64,000 nt of DNA, taken from Zhouia spongiae. Lineage in GTDB: Bacteria > Bacteroidota > Bacteroidia > Flavobacteriales > Flavobacteriaceae. Below the pieces are notes generated by a model, which was not told the DNA's origin, did not search any database, and worked only from the letters and a program-made list of their open reading frames with translations. Shown piece by piece: positions 26,310 to 35,800 of this stretch (the stretch's first letter is position 1; the number at the start of each line of letters is the position of its first letter). A program made the position numbers and the translations under genes. The stretch covers positions 310,001 through 374,000 of the forward strand of contig NZ_CP094326.1 in assembly GCF_022760175.1 (NCBI RefSeq). The letters run 5' to 3'.

Positions 26310-28406
26310 ATGAATAATTACTCATTTATGGTATTAATACTTTTCATAAATCTGTTCTTCCCTTCATTTGTTTGGTCCCAATCTAATACTGATACTGTAA
26401 AAGGAGCTGCTATCCAGCTTATGGCAAGATCGCAAGGGGATAAAGTACTACTGCGATGGGCGGTAGATACCCCCCTGGAGTGGCAGAAGGCCAATACCTA
26501 TGGTTTTTACCTCGACAAGTATGTGTATAAAAGGAACGGCCAACGCCTAGCCGCTCCCGAAAAAGTAAACCTTAGCCCCATCCACATAAAGGCCGATCCG
26601 GTGGAAGACTGGAAAGGCATTATAGAAAAAAGCAATTATGCAGCAATTATTGCCCAGGCCCTTTACGGAGAAGGCTTTGAAGTAACCGGAACCAACGATG
26701 GTGAAATAGCACGGATCGTTAATCTTGCACAAGAACAGGAACAACGTTTTTCCTTTGCCCTTTTTGCCGCCGATATGGATTTTGAAGCTGCTATAAAAGC
26801 CGGATGGGGGTATGTTGATACCGATGTAAAACCGGGTGAAGAATATGTGTACCAGGTAAAAACGGCCATCCCTTCCGAAATAGCGATCGTAAAAAGTGCT
26901 TCGGCAACCGCATCTACAGATGATTTTGAACCCTTGCCACAACCCCTCGGACTACAAGGTATTTGGGGCGATAAGAACGTACTGCTTACCTGGGAATACG
27001 AACTCTTTAAAGCCATTTATACGTCTTACAATATAGAACGTTCCAAAGATGGAAAAAACTTTACGGAACTAAGCCCAATACCATTGGTCAACCTGAACGA
27101 CAAACCGGAAGCCCCGGCCAAGCGCATGTATTATATCGATTCGCTGGTACAGAACGATACGAAACATCATTACCGGGTATATGGCATTTCGTCTTTCGGG
27201 GAAAAAGGCCCGTATTCAGATATCATTTCAGGGAAAGGAAGTCCGACCCTGGTTTTCTCTCCAAGAATATCCGGATATGAGTTTACCGAAAACCAAAATG
27301 AAGCCATTATCAAATGGGAATATCCTGAGGAAGGGGAAAATCTCATTACCAAGTTTACCATGACCCGGGCCGATAAGGATTCCGGACCCTATGAAGTGAT
27401 CTTTGATAGCATCCCCGTACACAAAAGAGAAATTTTATATTCAAAGCTCAACCCTTCCAACTATATCAAAATAGCTGCCATTGGCAGGAACAACCAGCAA
27501 AAGGAATCCTTCTCTTCCTTTATTCAGCCCATTGATTCCATACCTCCGGATCCGCCTGTGGCATTAGAAGGAACAATAGACAGCCTGGGACAGGTAACCA
27601 TCAATTGGGATAAGAACACCGAAAGAGACCTGCATGGATACCGGGTATTCAGGAAGAACATAGAAAATGAAGAATTTGTACAGCTTACCGTTGACCCTAT
27701 ACAGGAAACCGTGTATACCGATTCGGTACAGCTTAAATCATTGAACAGCAAAGTATATTACAGCATTATTGCGGTGGACAAACGTTTTAATCAGTCGGAT
27801 TTCTCAGAAGCCCTGATCATGGAAAAACCTGATGTAGTGCCACCAACCTCCCCTATTTTTACCAGTTACCGCATAGAAAACGGCCATGTGGTTTTGGAGT
27901 GGGAATGCAGTACCGAAACCGAGGCTATCCACTATTTATACCGCAAAGACCTGACCGAAAACACCTCCTGGGAGGTCGTATATTCAACCTCCGGTACTTT
28001 AAAGACCTATACAGATAAAAAGACTGCTCAAAATCATACCTACCGTTATGCCATTATGGCTAAAGACAAAAACGGGCTTGAATCGGAACCCTCTACCCCT
28101 GTAACAGTTACAGTAGTGAATATGGTACCGCAAGAACAGATAAAGTCGCTAAGCGGTTACGCCGACCGTGAACAGCATCATATAGAACTCCACTGGAAAT
28201 TAAAAGACCAGGAACAAATAGCCGAAGTAACGATCTACAAAAATGCAGAAGGACAACCACCGGTTACCTACAAGGTACTGCCACCGCATATTGTTACTGT
28301 AAAAGATAATGATATTAACCCGAACAATACCTACAGCTATCAGCTAAGGGCTACCATGAAAAACGGGGCTTTCTCCAAACTGGAATCGATAGCTATAAAA
28401 TATTGA
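26310..28406 (+). CDS. Exported multi-Fn3 protein
   Basis: 698 residues from the ATG at 26310, which opens a signal peptide (NNYSFMVLILFINLFFPSFVWS, cleaved near SQS). The frame extends to 26238 but the extra residues are not signal-like. After a 200-residue N-terminal region (VLLRWAVDTPLEW...), at least four fibronectin type III-like units follow, recognisable by PPDPPVALEG...VTINWDKNTERDLHGYRVFRK and PTSPIFTSYR...VVLEWECSTE. There is no T9SS sorting domain and no catalytic motif. It lies 4 bp before the carrier gene at 28411 and is presumably cotranscribed, so a surface assembly role with the carrier is likely (inference). Confidence 0.7.
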   Translation: MNNYSFMVLILFINLFFPSFVWSQSNTDTVKGAAIQLMARSQGDKVLLRWAVDTPLEWQKANTYGFYLDKYVYKRNGQRLAAPEKVNLSPIHIKADPVEDWKGIIEKSNYAAIIAQALYGEGFEVTGTNDGEIARIVNLAQEQEQRFSFALFAADMDFEAAIKAGWGYVDTDVKPGEEYVYQVKTAIPSEIAIVKSASATASTDDFEPLPQPLGLQGIWGDKNVLLTWEYELFKAIYTSYNIERSKDGKNFTELSPIPLVNLNDKPEAPAKRMYYIDSLVQNDTKHHYRVYGISSFGEKGPYSDIISGKGSPTLVFSPRISGYEFTENQNEAIIKWEYPEEGENLITKFTMTRADKDSGPYEVIFDSIPVHKREILYSKLNPSNYIKIAAIGRNNQQKESFSSFIQPIDSIPPDPPVALEGTIDSLGQVTINWDKNTERDLHGYRVFRKNIENEEFVQLTVDPIQETVYTDSVQLKSLNSKVYYSIIAVDKRFNQSDFSEALIMEKPDVVPPTSPIFTSYRIENGHVVLEWECSTETEAIHYLYRKDLTENTSWEVVYSTSGTLKTYTDKKTAQNHTYRYAIMAKDKNGLESEPSTPVTVTVVNMVPQEQIKSLSGYADREQHHIELHWKLKDQEQIAEVTIYKNAEGQPPVTYKVLPPHIVTVKDNDINPNNTYSYQLRATMKNGAFSKLESIAIKY

Positions 28407-28410
28407 TGGT

Positions 28411-31400
28411 ATGAGGTCTTTACAACGAATTATCAACAGTATGCTGCAAGCTACAATTTGCAAATTGTTCACTGCAATTTGCAAACTGCTCACTGCATTC
28501 TGCCTACTGCTATACTACCAACTATCAACCGCCCAGGTTTACCCGGTACAGGTTAACACTCTGCTGATACCTCCATACAGTTTAAAGTTATCGGATTATG
28601 CCACCACCATGAGCGAAAAGCTGATCGTTCAGGCCTTGATGATCGATGTCAATGAAACACGCCGTCAGCTACGTTTCCGGTTTTCCATTAAAGGCAACGG
28701 GCTTCAAATCCGGTCAAACGACTTTGTCATAGGGGCTGCTCCCATTTTTATAGATGGCGGGGTTCCACTCCGGCTGTCTAACCTTGACCTCCGGCCTTAT
28801 TTTGAGTTACAAAATCTTAACGGCATTACCCCGCAGCAATATATCAATCCGTTGCCCGGTGGTAGCTACCAGTTCTGCTTTGAAGTATTCGACTGGGTGA
28901 GCGGACAACGATTGTCTAACCCTAACCTTGGATGCTTTAATGCCTTTTTGATTATTAACGATCCGCCGTTTTTGAACTTGCCACGGAGAGGCGATCTGGT
29001 AGCCTCTAAAAACCCGCAGAATATTCTGTTCAACTGGACACCACGCCACCTGAATGCCAGCGGAGTACAGTACGAATTTGAGCTAAGGGAGGTTTGGGAC
29101 ACCCAGATAGACCCACAGGCAGCTTTTTTGGCAAGTCCGAATCTCTATAGTACAACAACATTTAATACCACCCTGCTCTATGGCCCTGGCGAGACCACTC
29201 TGTTAGAGAACAAGACCTATGCCTGGAGGGTACGGGCAATAGTTACCGATGGGATTAGTGAAGCTTCAATATTCCACAATAATGGCTATAGTGAGATCTA
29301 TTATTTCACTTATACAGCTGATTGTCAATCACCACAGTTTGCCCTGGCAAAGTCGTTGAGGACGAGTAGTGAAGAAATTACCTGGATGCCCGATCCCGAC
29401 CATTTAAAATACAAGGTGCAATACCGTAAAAAAGGGGTGCGCGATGCCGTTTGGTTTGAGGTCAATGCCGTAAACCCATATACTACACTGCATAACCTGG
29501 AGCCGGGAACTACCTACAAATATCGGGTGGGCGGACAATGTACCCAGACAGTAGCAAATACCGAACCTCGTTTTAGCTATAATGCCGTACAGGAGTTTAC
29601 CACCCCTACCAAAACGGAGGACAGTTACTACAATTGCGGGATTGCTCCCGAAGTTGCCATTACCAATCGGGAACCTCTGGACAACATCGGAGTAAACGAA
29701 GTGTTTACAGCCGGCGATTTCCCCGTAACCATAAAACAGGTAAATGGCGGTAACGGCACCTTTTCGGGACTGGGCTACATTGTTGTTCCCTACCTGGCCG
29801 ATACCAAAATAGAAGTAGCATTTAAAAACATTGGTATCAATACCGATTACCAACTTTATAAAGGAAAACTCCGCACTACTTATGATGCGTCATGGGGAAA
29901 TATGGATGATATACAGGATGAGCTTGATGCGGTAGGGTATCTTGTTACCGCACTTGGAGAAACTCTCGATGAGATTATTACTATCATTAAAGAAAATACA
30001 GACATCAACCAACAGGCCAATGTTTTTATAGAACTCATGCAAGAAACACTGGATGATCCTAACAACGGATTGAGCATAGGTGAACAGCAGAATCTTCAAA
30101 CCTTTATAAATGATAAAGAGAAGGTCAAAGAGGCAATTAAGCAAGTAAAAGAAGATTTTGCCAGTGGAAAGAATGATGAATCTATAAAACAAAATCTGGT
30201 TTCTTCCTTCGCTCCGTCTTATACCGGTGTTGAAGATAATGAATCAATATCTGAAGAGGTAAAAATATTCTATTGCGATAGCATCATAAAGTTGAACAAG
30301 AGAAATATATTGATATCTGATTGCAACAAATTAAAGCTTGTTTATAAAAAAATAGATTCTTCAAATACAAAAACAGTAGACATACAATTAAAAATAACAA
30401 CGAGCAACAATACAAAAAATAAAATTCTTCCAAGTAAAGATAACTGGAAAACTGTTAACTATAATGAAGTCTGGGAAATAGATTTAGAATCTATCCCACC
30501 CGGCGAATACACAGCTAATTTGAAAGTAAACGATTCTGTTTATAAGCATGAATTCTTAATACATGAAGAGTGTACCAGCGGATATTGCTGTACTGTTTGC
30601 GATAGGGATTTGACGGTTACGGTAACAAAATTGGAGGATCTTTTCAAAGGCTCAAAAAGTAAACAATTGACAGTAAATACAGCAGCAATTTTTACCAAGG
30701 CATTAAAAGATGGGGGTTTCACCACTTGTAAGCAACTTGCTCATTTTTTCTCTCAAATCAAATTGGAATGCAACAACTTTGAGGATTTTTTGGAAGGACA
30801 TTGGTATCGATTGCTGAACATTTATAATACTTTCGGAGGACAAACAGGAAATAATACTATTGAAACCATATACTCTCAGTCTTTTTGGGATGATGAGAAA
30901 TATATTGATTATATAAGTTCAAACAGGTGTCCATATCGATATGTTGATGAACCCGAAGATTCTATATCAACAAAGTATAAGGCTTCTATAGAAACAATAA
31001 CCAAGTCAAGAAATGGATTTTCCATTATCTTTCCAGAATCATTTTCTAAAAGCAAAGACTCTACAGCAAGCTATGTATTAAAACGGATTAATGACAAGGT
31101 AAACGGAAAGAACCTACTCAATCTCGTATATAACAATAAAAATGGAAACAACACAGATGAGGACGGTTGGAAATATAGAGGAAGAGGAATCATACAATTA
31201 ACAGGTAGAGAAAATTATAGAAGAGCTTCCGATAAAGCGAACAGTATTTATGGAACTACATTTGATTGGGAAAATAACCCTGAGCAATTAGAAAATGATA
31301 TTGAATCTATAATATATTCGGCAACCTCCTGGTTCTTGAATAACTTCAAGCCCATATCTTCTTTGGATACTAAAACGTCTTCTCAAGTAACCAAAACGGT

Positions 31401-31491
31401 AAACACAAAAATGTTGCATAGCAAGGAGAGAAAAGAAAACTATGATCGATTAACTACTGATATTAAACTATATAAATGTAATGAACAATGA
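28411..31491 (+). CDS. Carrier protein copy 1 with C-terminal GH19 lysozyme/chitinase-like toxin tip
   Basis: 1026 residues. The leader (1-42) is encoded by simple repeats and ends at TAQ. Residues 41-507 form the carrier block shared with the gene at 39881, including an Fn3-like unit (about 315-395) and a GLGYIVVPYLADTKIEVAFKN module (about 450-480). The sequence then diverges completely and becomes more AT-rich. Residues about 765-1026 are GH19-like: FFSQIKLECNNFEDFL (catalytic Glu region) and YRGRGIIQLTGRENYRRAS, as in phage and toxin peptidoglycan hydrolases. The stop overlaps the next gene by ATGA. The layout is that of a polymorphic toxin acting in the periplasm of a target cell. The carrier resembles proteins sometimes labelled TANFOR-domain; I am not certain of that name. 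Confidence 0.75.
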   Translation: MRSLQRIINSMLQATICKLFTAICKLLTAFCLLLYYQLSTAQVYPVQVNTLLIPPYSLKLSDYATTMSEKLIVQALMIDVNETRRQLRFRFSIKGNGLQIRSNDFVIGAAPIFIDGGVPLRLSNLDLRPYFELQNLNGITPQQYINPLPGGSYQFCFEVFDWVSGQRLSNPNLGCFNAFLIINDPPFLNLPRRGDLVASKNPQNILFNWTPRHLNASGVQYEFELREVWDTQIDPQAAFLASPNLYSTTTFNTTLLYGPGETTLLENKTYAWRVRAIVTDGISEASIFHNNGYSEIYYFTYTADCQSPQFALAKSLRTSSEEITWMPDPDHLKYKVQYRKKGVRDAVWFEVNAVNPYTTLHNLEPGTTYKYRVGGQCTQTVANTEPRFSYNAVQEFTTPTKTEDSYYNCGIAPEVAITNREPLDNIGVNEVFTAGDFPVTIKQVNGGNGTFSGLGYIVVPYLADTKIEVAFKNIGINTDYQLYKGKLRTTYDASWGNMDDIQDELDAVGYLVTALGETLDEIITIIKENTDINQQANVFIELMQETLDDPNNGLSIGEQQNLQTFINDKEKVKEAIKQVKEDFASGKNDESIKQNLVSSFAPSYTGVEDNESISEEVKIFYCDSIIKLNKRNILISDCNKLKLVYKKIDSSNTKTVDIQLKITTSNNTKNKILPSKDNWKTVNYNEVWEIDLESIPPGEYTANLKVNDSVYKHEFLIHEECTSGYCCTVCDRDLTVTVTKLEDLFKGSKSKQLTVNTAAIFTKALKDGGFTTCKQLAHFFSQIKLECNNFEDFLEGHWYRLLNIYNTFGGQTGNNTIETIYSQSFWDDEKYIDYISSNRCPYRYVDEPEDSISTKYKASIETITKSRNGFSIIFPESFSKSKDSTASYVLKRINDKVNGKNLLNLVYNNKNGNNTDEDGWKYRGRGIIQLTGRENYRRASDKANSIYGTTFDWENNPEQLENDIESIIYSATSWFLNNFKPISSLDTKTSSQVTKTVNTKMLHSKERKENYDRLTTDIKLYKCNEQ
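28441..28515. repeat. Degenerate ACTGC-type tract 2, inside the carrier 1 signal-peptide coding region
   Basis: Units such as ctgcaagctacaatttgcaa and cactgcaatttgcaaactgc encode the hydrophobic leader ATICKLFTAICKLLTAFC. The repeat therefore supplies the signal sequence of the carrier. Confidence 0.75.
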
Positions 31492-32135
31492 AAAAGATAA
31501 ACTACAATAATTTTATTATGGCAATTTTAGCTGTTTTTTGCTATAAATGCAATGCCCAAGTTAGAGATACTACTTGCTACAAAAAAGCAAAGGGGTTTAT
31601 AGAAAATAAATTGCCTGATGGAATCTGTATAAAAAAACATGAATTAATCTATGATTTTTTTGATAACATTGATTTCAATAATGATAGGATATCTGATGTT
31701 GCTATTGAAGTAGGAAATGATGGCTTAAAAAATGGAGATCAAACAATATTGGTAGTATACCGGTCAATTAACGACACAACTTACTCAAAGTTTAAAGAAT
31801 TAGATAATGTGTACCCTATTTGGTTTGATAATTATAGCCGAAATATTGAACTGGAAGACCCAAAACTCAATGCCATAAAAGAAAAATATGAGGGGAGAAA
31901 CCCACTTAGAAAATTGGAAATGGTGAATAATAGAATTATTCTGAATTTAAAATATGATGTTGGGTATGAATATATCTATGAATTTACATTTAATAATGAA
32001 AAACAAGATTGGCTTTTATCCAAATATATTATTTGGGATTTAAATGAAAATATAAAAAGCGAGGAGGATAATGGTTATTTGAATACCTCTGTTTCTGAAT
32101 TTAATTATTTCAAGTTTATAACGGGAGAATATTAG
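31488..32135 (+). CDS. Exported candidate immunity protein for the GH19 tip
   Basis: 215 residues starting within the stop of the toxin gene (ATGA overlap), so the two are translationally coupled. A signal peptide (MAILAVFCYKCNA after a short charged start) is followed by an acidic soluble domain without recognised family; DNIDFNNDRISDVAIEV resembles an FG-GAP-like calcium or VCBS turn. Periplasmic location fits protection against a peptidoglycan hydrolase. The immunity role is inferred from position, export and lack of other function. Base composition is AT-rich like the toxin tip. Confidence 0.6.
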   Translation: MKKINYNNFIMAILAVFCYKCNAQVRDTTCYKKAKGFIENKLPDGICIKKHELIYDFFDNIDFNNDRISDVAIEVGNDGLKNGDQTILVVYRSINDTTYSKFKELDNVYPIWFDNYSRNIELEDPKLNAIKEKYEGRNPLRKLEMVNNRIILNLKYDVGYEYIYEFTFNNEKQDWLLSKYIIWDLNENIKSEEDNGYLNTSVSEFNYFKFITGEY

Positions 32136-32247
32136 AAAAAGAAAAATTCAATACAACAACCACCCCCAAAAGGTAAAGGTGTGGGCCCGTTGGGAAGGTT
32201 TAAACGAACAAACCGCACAAAAATTAAATTATTAAATACAATTTATT

Positions 32248-32673
32248 ATGAAAAAGTTAATGTACTTATGCTTAATGCTAACCGCAATGCCTTTAATCTC
32301 TTGTAGTAGTGATGATGAAGGCAATTGGGATGACCCTATTACAGCAAGATGGCAATTGACAGCTGAGAAAGAAATTATAGATGAGGAAGAAGTTGATTTG
32401 AATATTTCAGATTGCAGAAAAGAATCAAGATTGCAATTATATGGAGACGGGCAAGCTGTAATAGTAGAGTATTCAGATTCAGGTGATGGGTCCTGTGCTT
32501 TTGATGGGAGTTCTCATGAAAAATGGGAAAAAAGAGGTGATAATATCTACGTATTTGTGTATAAAAATGGAAATGAAAGAGTAGGGGAATTTACATTTAA
32601 TGAAAACACATTAACAATACATTTCAATGGTGAAAATATCATATACGTATACACCATGACAGAAGATTATTAA
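32248..32673 (+). CDS. Lipocalin-like lipoprotein 2
   Basis: 141 residues, a paralogue of the lipoprotein at 25766. It has a nearly identical signal peptide (MKKLMYLCLML...LISC, then SSDDEG) and the same fold pattern (DDPITARWQLTAEKE, GEFTFNENTLTIHF). The upstream sequence (aaaaggtaaaggtgtgg...aacaaaccgcac, 32168-32218) also repeats that of gene 1 (25687-25735). The duplication therefore covered promoter and gene. The pair brackets the Fn3 gene, carrier 1 and its immunity gene. Confidence 0.72.
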   Translation: MKKLMYLCLMLTAMPLISCSSDDEGNWDDPITARWQLTAEKEIIDEEEVDLNISDCRKESRLQLYGDGQAVIVEYSDSGDGSCAFDGSSHEKWEKRGDNIYVFVYKNGNERVGEFTFNENTLTIHFNGENIIYVYTMTEDY

Positions 32674-32727
32674 TGGTCTCCAAAACTCTCCCATCCCTAT
32701 GACAATATCTTAGTTCTGTGTTACTAA

Positions 32728-32835
32728 ATGCTGACTGGACTTGACCTAGCAAAAAAGAAATCGGCAAAGAGGAGGTATAAGAAGGTTAAATTGTATGAGA
32801 CCATGACAGGCCAGAATTTTATAGCGTTTAATTAG
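32728..32835 (+). CDS. Short basic ORF, possibly a transposase remnant
   Basis: A 35-codon frame (MLTGLDLAKKKSAKRRYKK...) rich in Lys and Arg, ending FIAFN. It may be the C-terminal relic of a transposase or a chance frame. No start signal or partner supports it. Confidence 0.2.
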   Translation: MLTGLDLAKKKSAKRRYKKVKLYETMTGQNFIAFN

Positions 32836-32861
32836 AAACTATAGACATAAAAATAAATGGT

Positions 32862-35800
32862 ATGAAGAAATTTTTACTCTTAGCATACTTTTTGTGCTTT
32901 TTTGCTACTTGTTTGTTTGGTCAGTCCTCGCGCATCGAAATATCCAATTTTAAGTATCGGGTTCGGGGAGATGAAAAAATATGTGAGACATACGTAAAGC
33001 TAACAGCATATTTTAAAGACAAAGCACCGGTAGTATTTTTTCATGAGTATTATGGGGAAGGGACTTTTACTTCACCTAAACCAAAAACTGAATATTTACT
33101 TTCTGGAGAAATTACTATGGTTCATGTATATGCCTATACCCATGAAAAAAGGGGAGGTCGCACTTGTGGTAGCGGAAAAGGAACAAAAATAGCTCAGGAT
33201 AATTATATAGACTTGTCTAGTACATCTTGTAAGATAGGATCATATCATGATTATGTAAGGAACGGAGGTGAATTTGAAGCAGAAAATGAACTATGGTTTG
33301 ATTATAAAATAAGTGCAAATGTTAAATTAAAAGACCCAGGAGCCGGAAATATTATAGGATTTGACGATTCATTTAATGTATCTGTAACTTCCGATTCAGA
33401 TGGATTTAATTCTTCAGTTTATAATTGGCAATATAATGTAGTAAATCCATATTATGAAAGTTACTGGATTAATATGCCATGGTATACGGATTCTAAGGGA
33501 AATCCTTCTTTTGATATAATACCTAATATTTTTCTGGATGAGGCTGATATTAATAAAAAGGTATATTTTAGGATAAAAACATGTTCCGGTATTACTTCTG
33601 ATAATTTTATTGAATATGATTTAAGGAAATCAGCACCTAAAATAAAAGGAACTGAATATATAAACCCTGAATGTTTTGGTGAAAACGGACAGGTAAAAAT
33701 ATATTTTGAGCGAAATCTAGATACCGGAGAATCGATAAGTTATGTACTTTATGACAAGACGGTAATTGTAGGCTATGTTGATGGTGAACCCATTTACCAA
33801 CCCATTCGTAATAATGACGGAGATCCAATAGAAAGTTTTGGAGAGGATAGTAATGGATACTTTCTATTAATTGAGGATTTAGTTCCCAGTCAGCTTTATT
33901 ATTTTGAAATGATAGGGTATGGAACAAACCATAATGGTAATGACGATTCAATGTATGAAGGGAAAATTATGTATACCGATGGCGAAAACCACAGTACAGA
34001 TATTGAAGTAACCCCCACTCCACCGGTAGAATTCACCATAAACAAAGAAGATATAAGCTGTAACGGAGCTGCTGATGGAAAAATACACTTGTCGGCTACA
34101 GGAGGACTCACAGATCAGTATCAATACATCATGTATGATGATATCGGAAATGTTATTGATAACTGGACCAGCTTTTCAAACGGAACTGCTTATACCATCG
34201 CTATCGCAAACGGCGGAAAATATACGCTAAAGGTAATGGATTCAAATGGGTGTATGGCAATAGATTATGTCAAAGACCCCTCGACTGGCGAAATACAAGA
34301 GTTGGGTGAACAAATAGAAGAAATCACTATTATTGAACCTGAAATCTTAGTGGTTACTAAAAACGGAGAACCTACGAATCCTAAAGCCTTCGGGTTTACC
34401 GATGGTGGTATTTATATTAAAGTGACCGGGGGTACGCCGATCGGTGGAAATAGTTATAATATATCCTGGAAAGATAAAAAAGATAATTCCTATACGGGAT
34501 CGAATTCGAAAATGGAAAACAATTATTTTTATCAGGATCTTCTGAACATCGGAGCAGGTACTTATACAGCAACTATTACTGATACTAATGGATGTGAAAC
34601 AGCTATTGAAATAACTCTTTCTGAACCGGATAAACTGGAGCTGACCATAGAAGAAACCAACCCCATCTCCTGTAATTCGGCTAACTCCGACGATGAGTTT
34701 AAACTGGAAGACGGACAGTTAACGGCAACGGCGTCGGGAGGAACAGCTCCCTATATTTATACCTGGAAAAAGAAAAAAACAGACGGCAGCTGGGAAATAC
34801 TTAAAACCACTTCAAAGATCAGTACACCAAGTACCCTCGATTATTTGGGACAGGGTGAATATGCGGTAAACATCAAAGATGTCAATAACATTGTTTTAGG
34901 GGAATATACATATAACGAATGGATAAAAGATACAGATTCTATCCACCACTTAAAAGAACCAAATCCGATTGCAATCACATTTACCAAGGAAGATGTGTAT
35001 TGTAAAGGAGGCAATAATGGCTGGATTCAGGCCACGGTGACAGGTGGAACACTAAAGAATGGGGAAGATTACATCTTGCAATGGAGCAATGGAGAATCCA
35101 CCACGAGGATTGAAAACCTATATGCAGGGTCTTATACCTTATCTGTTACCGATAGTAACGGCTGTTACCGGGAAGAAACCATCACCATAGATGAACCTGC
35201 CGATCCGCTACAACTCAATTACACCGAATACAAGCAACCGTCGGCCGCCGGACTTACCGATGGCTATATAGAAGCCACTATAACAGGGGGAACCTCAGAC
35301 AATACCGGAGCATATACCTATGTCTGGATGGATGATCAGGGAAATAACCTGAACAGTAAAGTCATTGCTGCCGTGGAAGCTACTGGTTATGTGATCACCC
35401 TGAACAACATCGGAAAAGGGAGTTATTACCTGACCATTACTGATGCCAACTACAACAAAACCACCATCAACTCCGGTTGTACCATAGAAAACGATAAATT
35501 CGAAATGGATGAACCCGATCCGCTGAAACTCTCTGTCGAAGAAACACTGGCCATTTCCTGTAATGCCCTGAACGAGTACGGTAACCCATACTCCGATGGT
35601 GAACTTACTGCCCATGTCACAGGAGGTGTATGGTTGCAACCATCGGATAATGGCGGGCTCCCCTACTATTATACCTGGAAGAAAAAGGATGAGAATGGCA
35701 ACTGGAATGTATTGGCAAACCAAACCGACAGTATTGCCGGCAATCTCGATGCAGGGGAATATGCCGTAAATATCATGGATGCCAATGGCATTATACTGGG

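Noticed and set aside
28411-31491. T9SS sorting domain on the toxin carriers
   Set aside because: The carrier C-termini end in toxin or coiled-coil sequence with no YPNP...KxxIxx pattern. Only the 1697-aa protein carries the type A sorting domain.
25766-32673. The lipocalin-like lipoproteins as immunity proteins
   Set aside because: They do not directly follow a toxin tip, and small lipocalin-like lipoproteins are abundant in Bacteroidota for other reasons. Evidence is insufficient.
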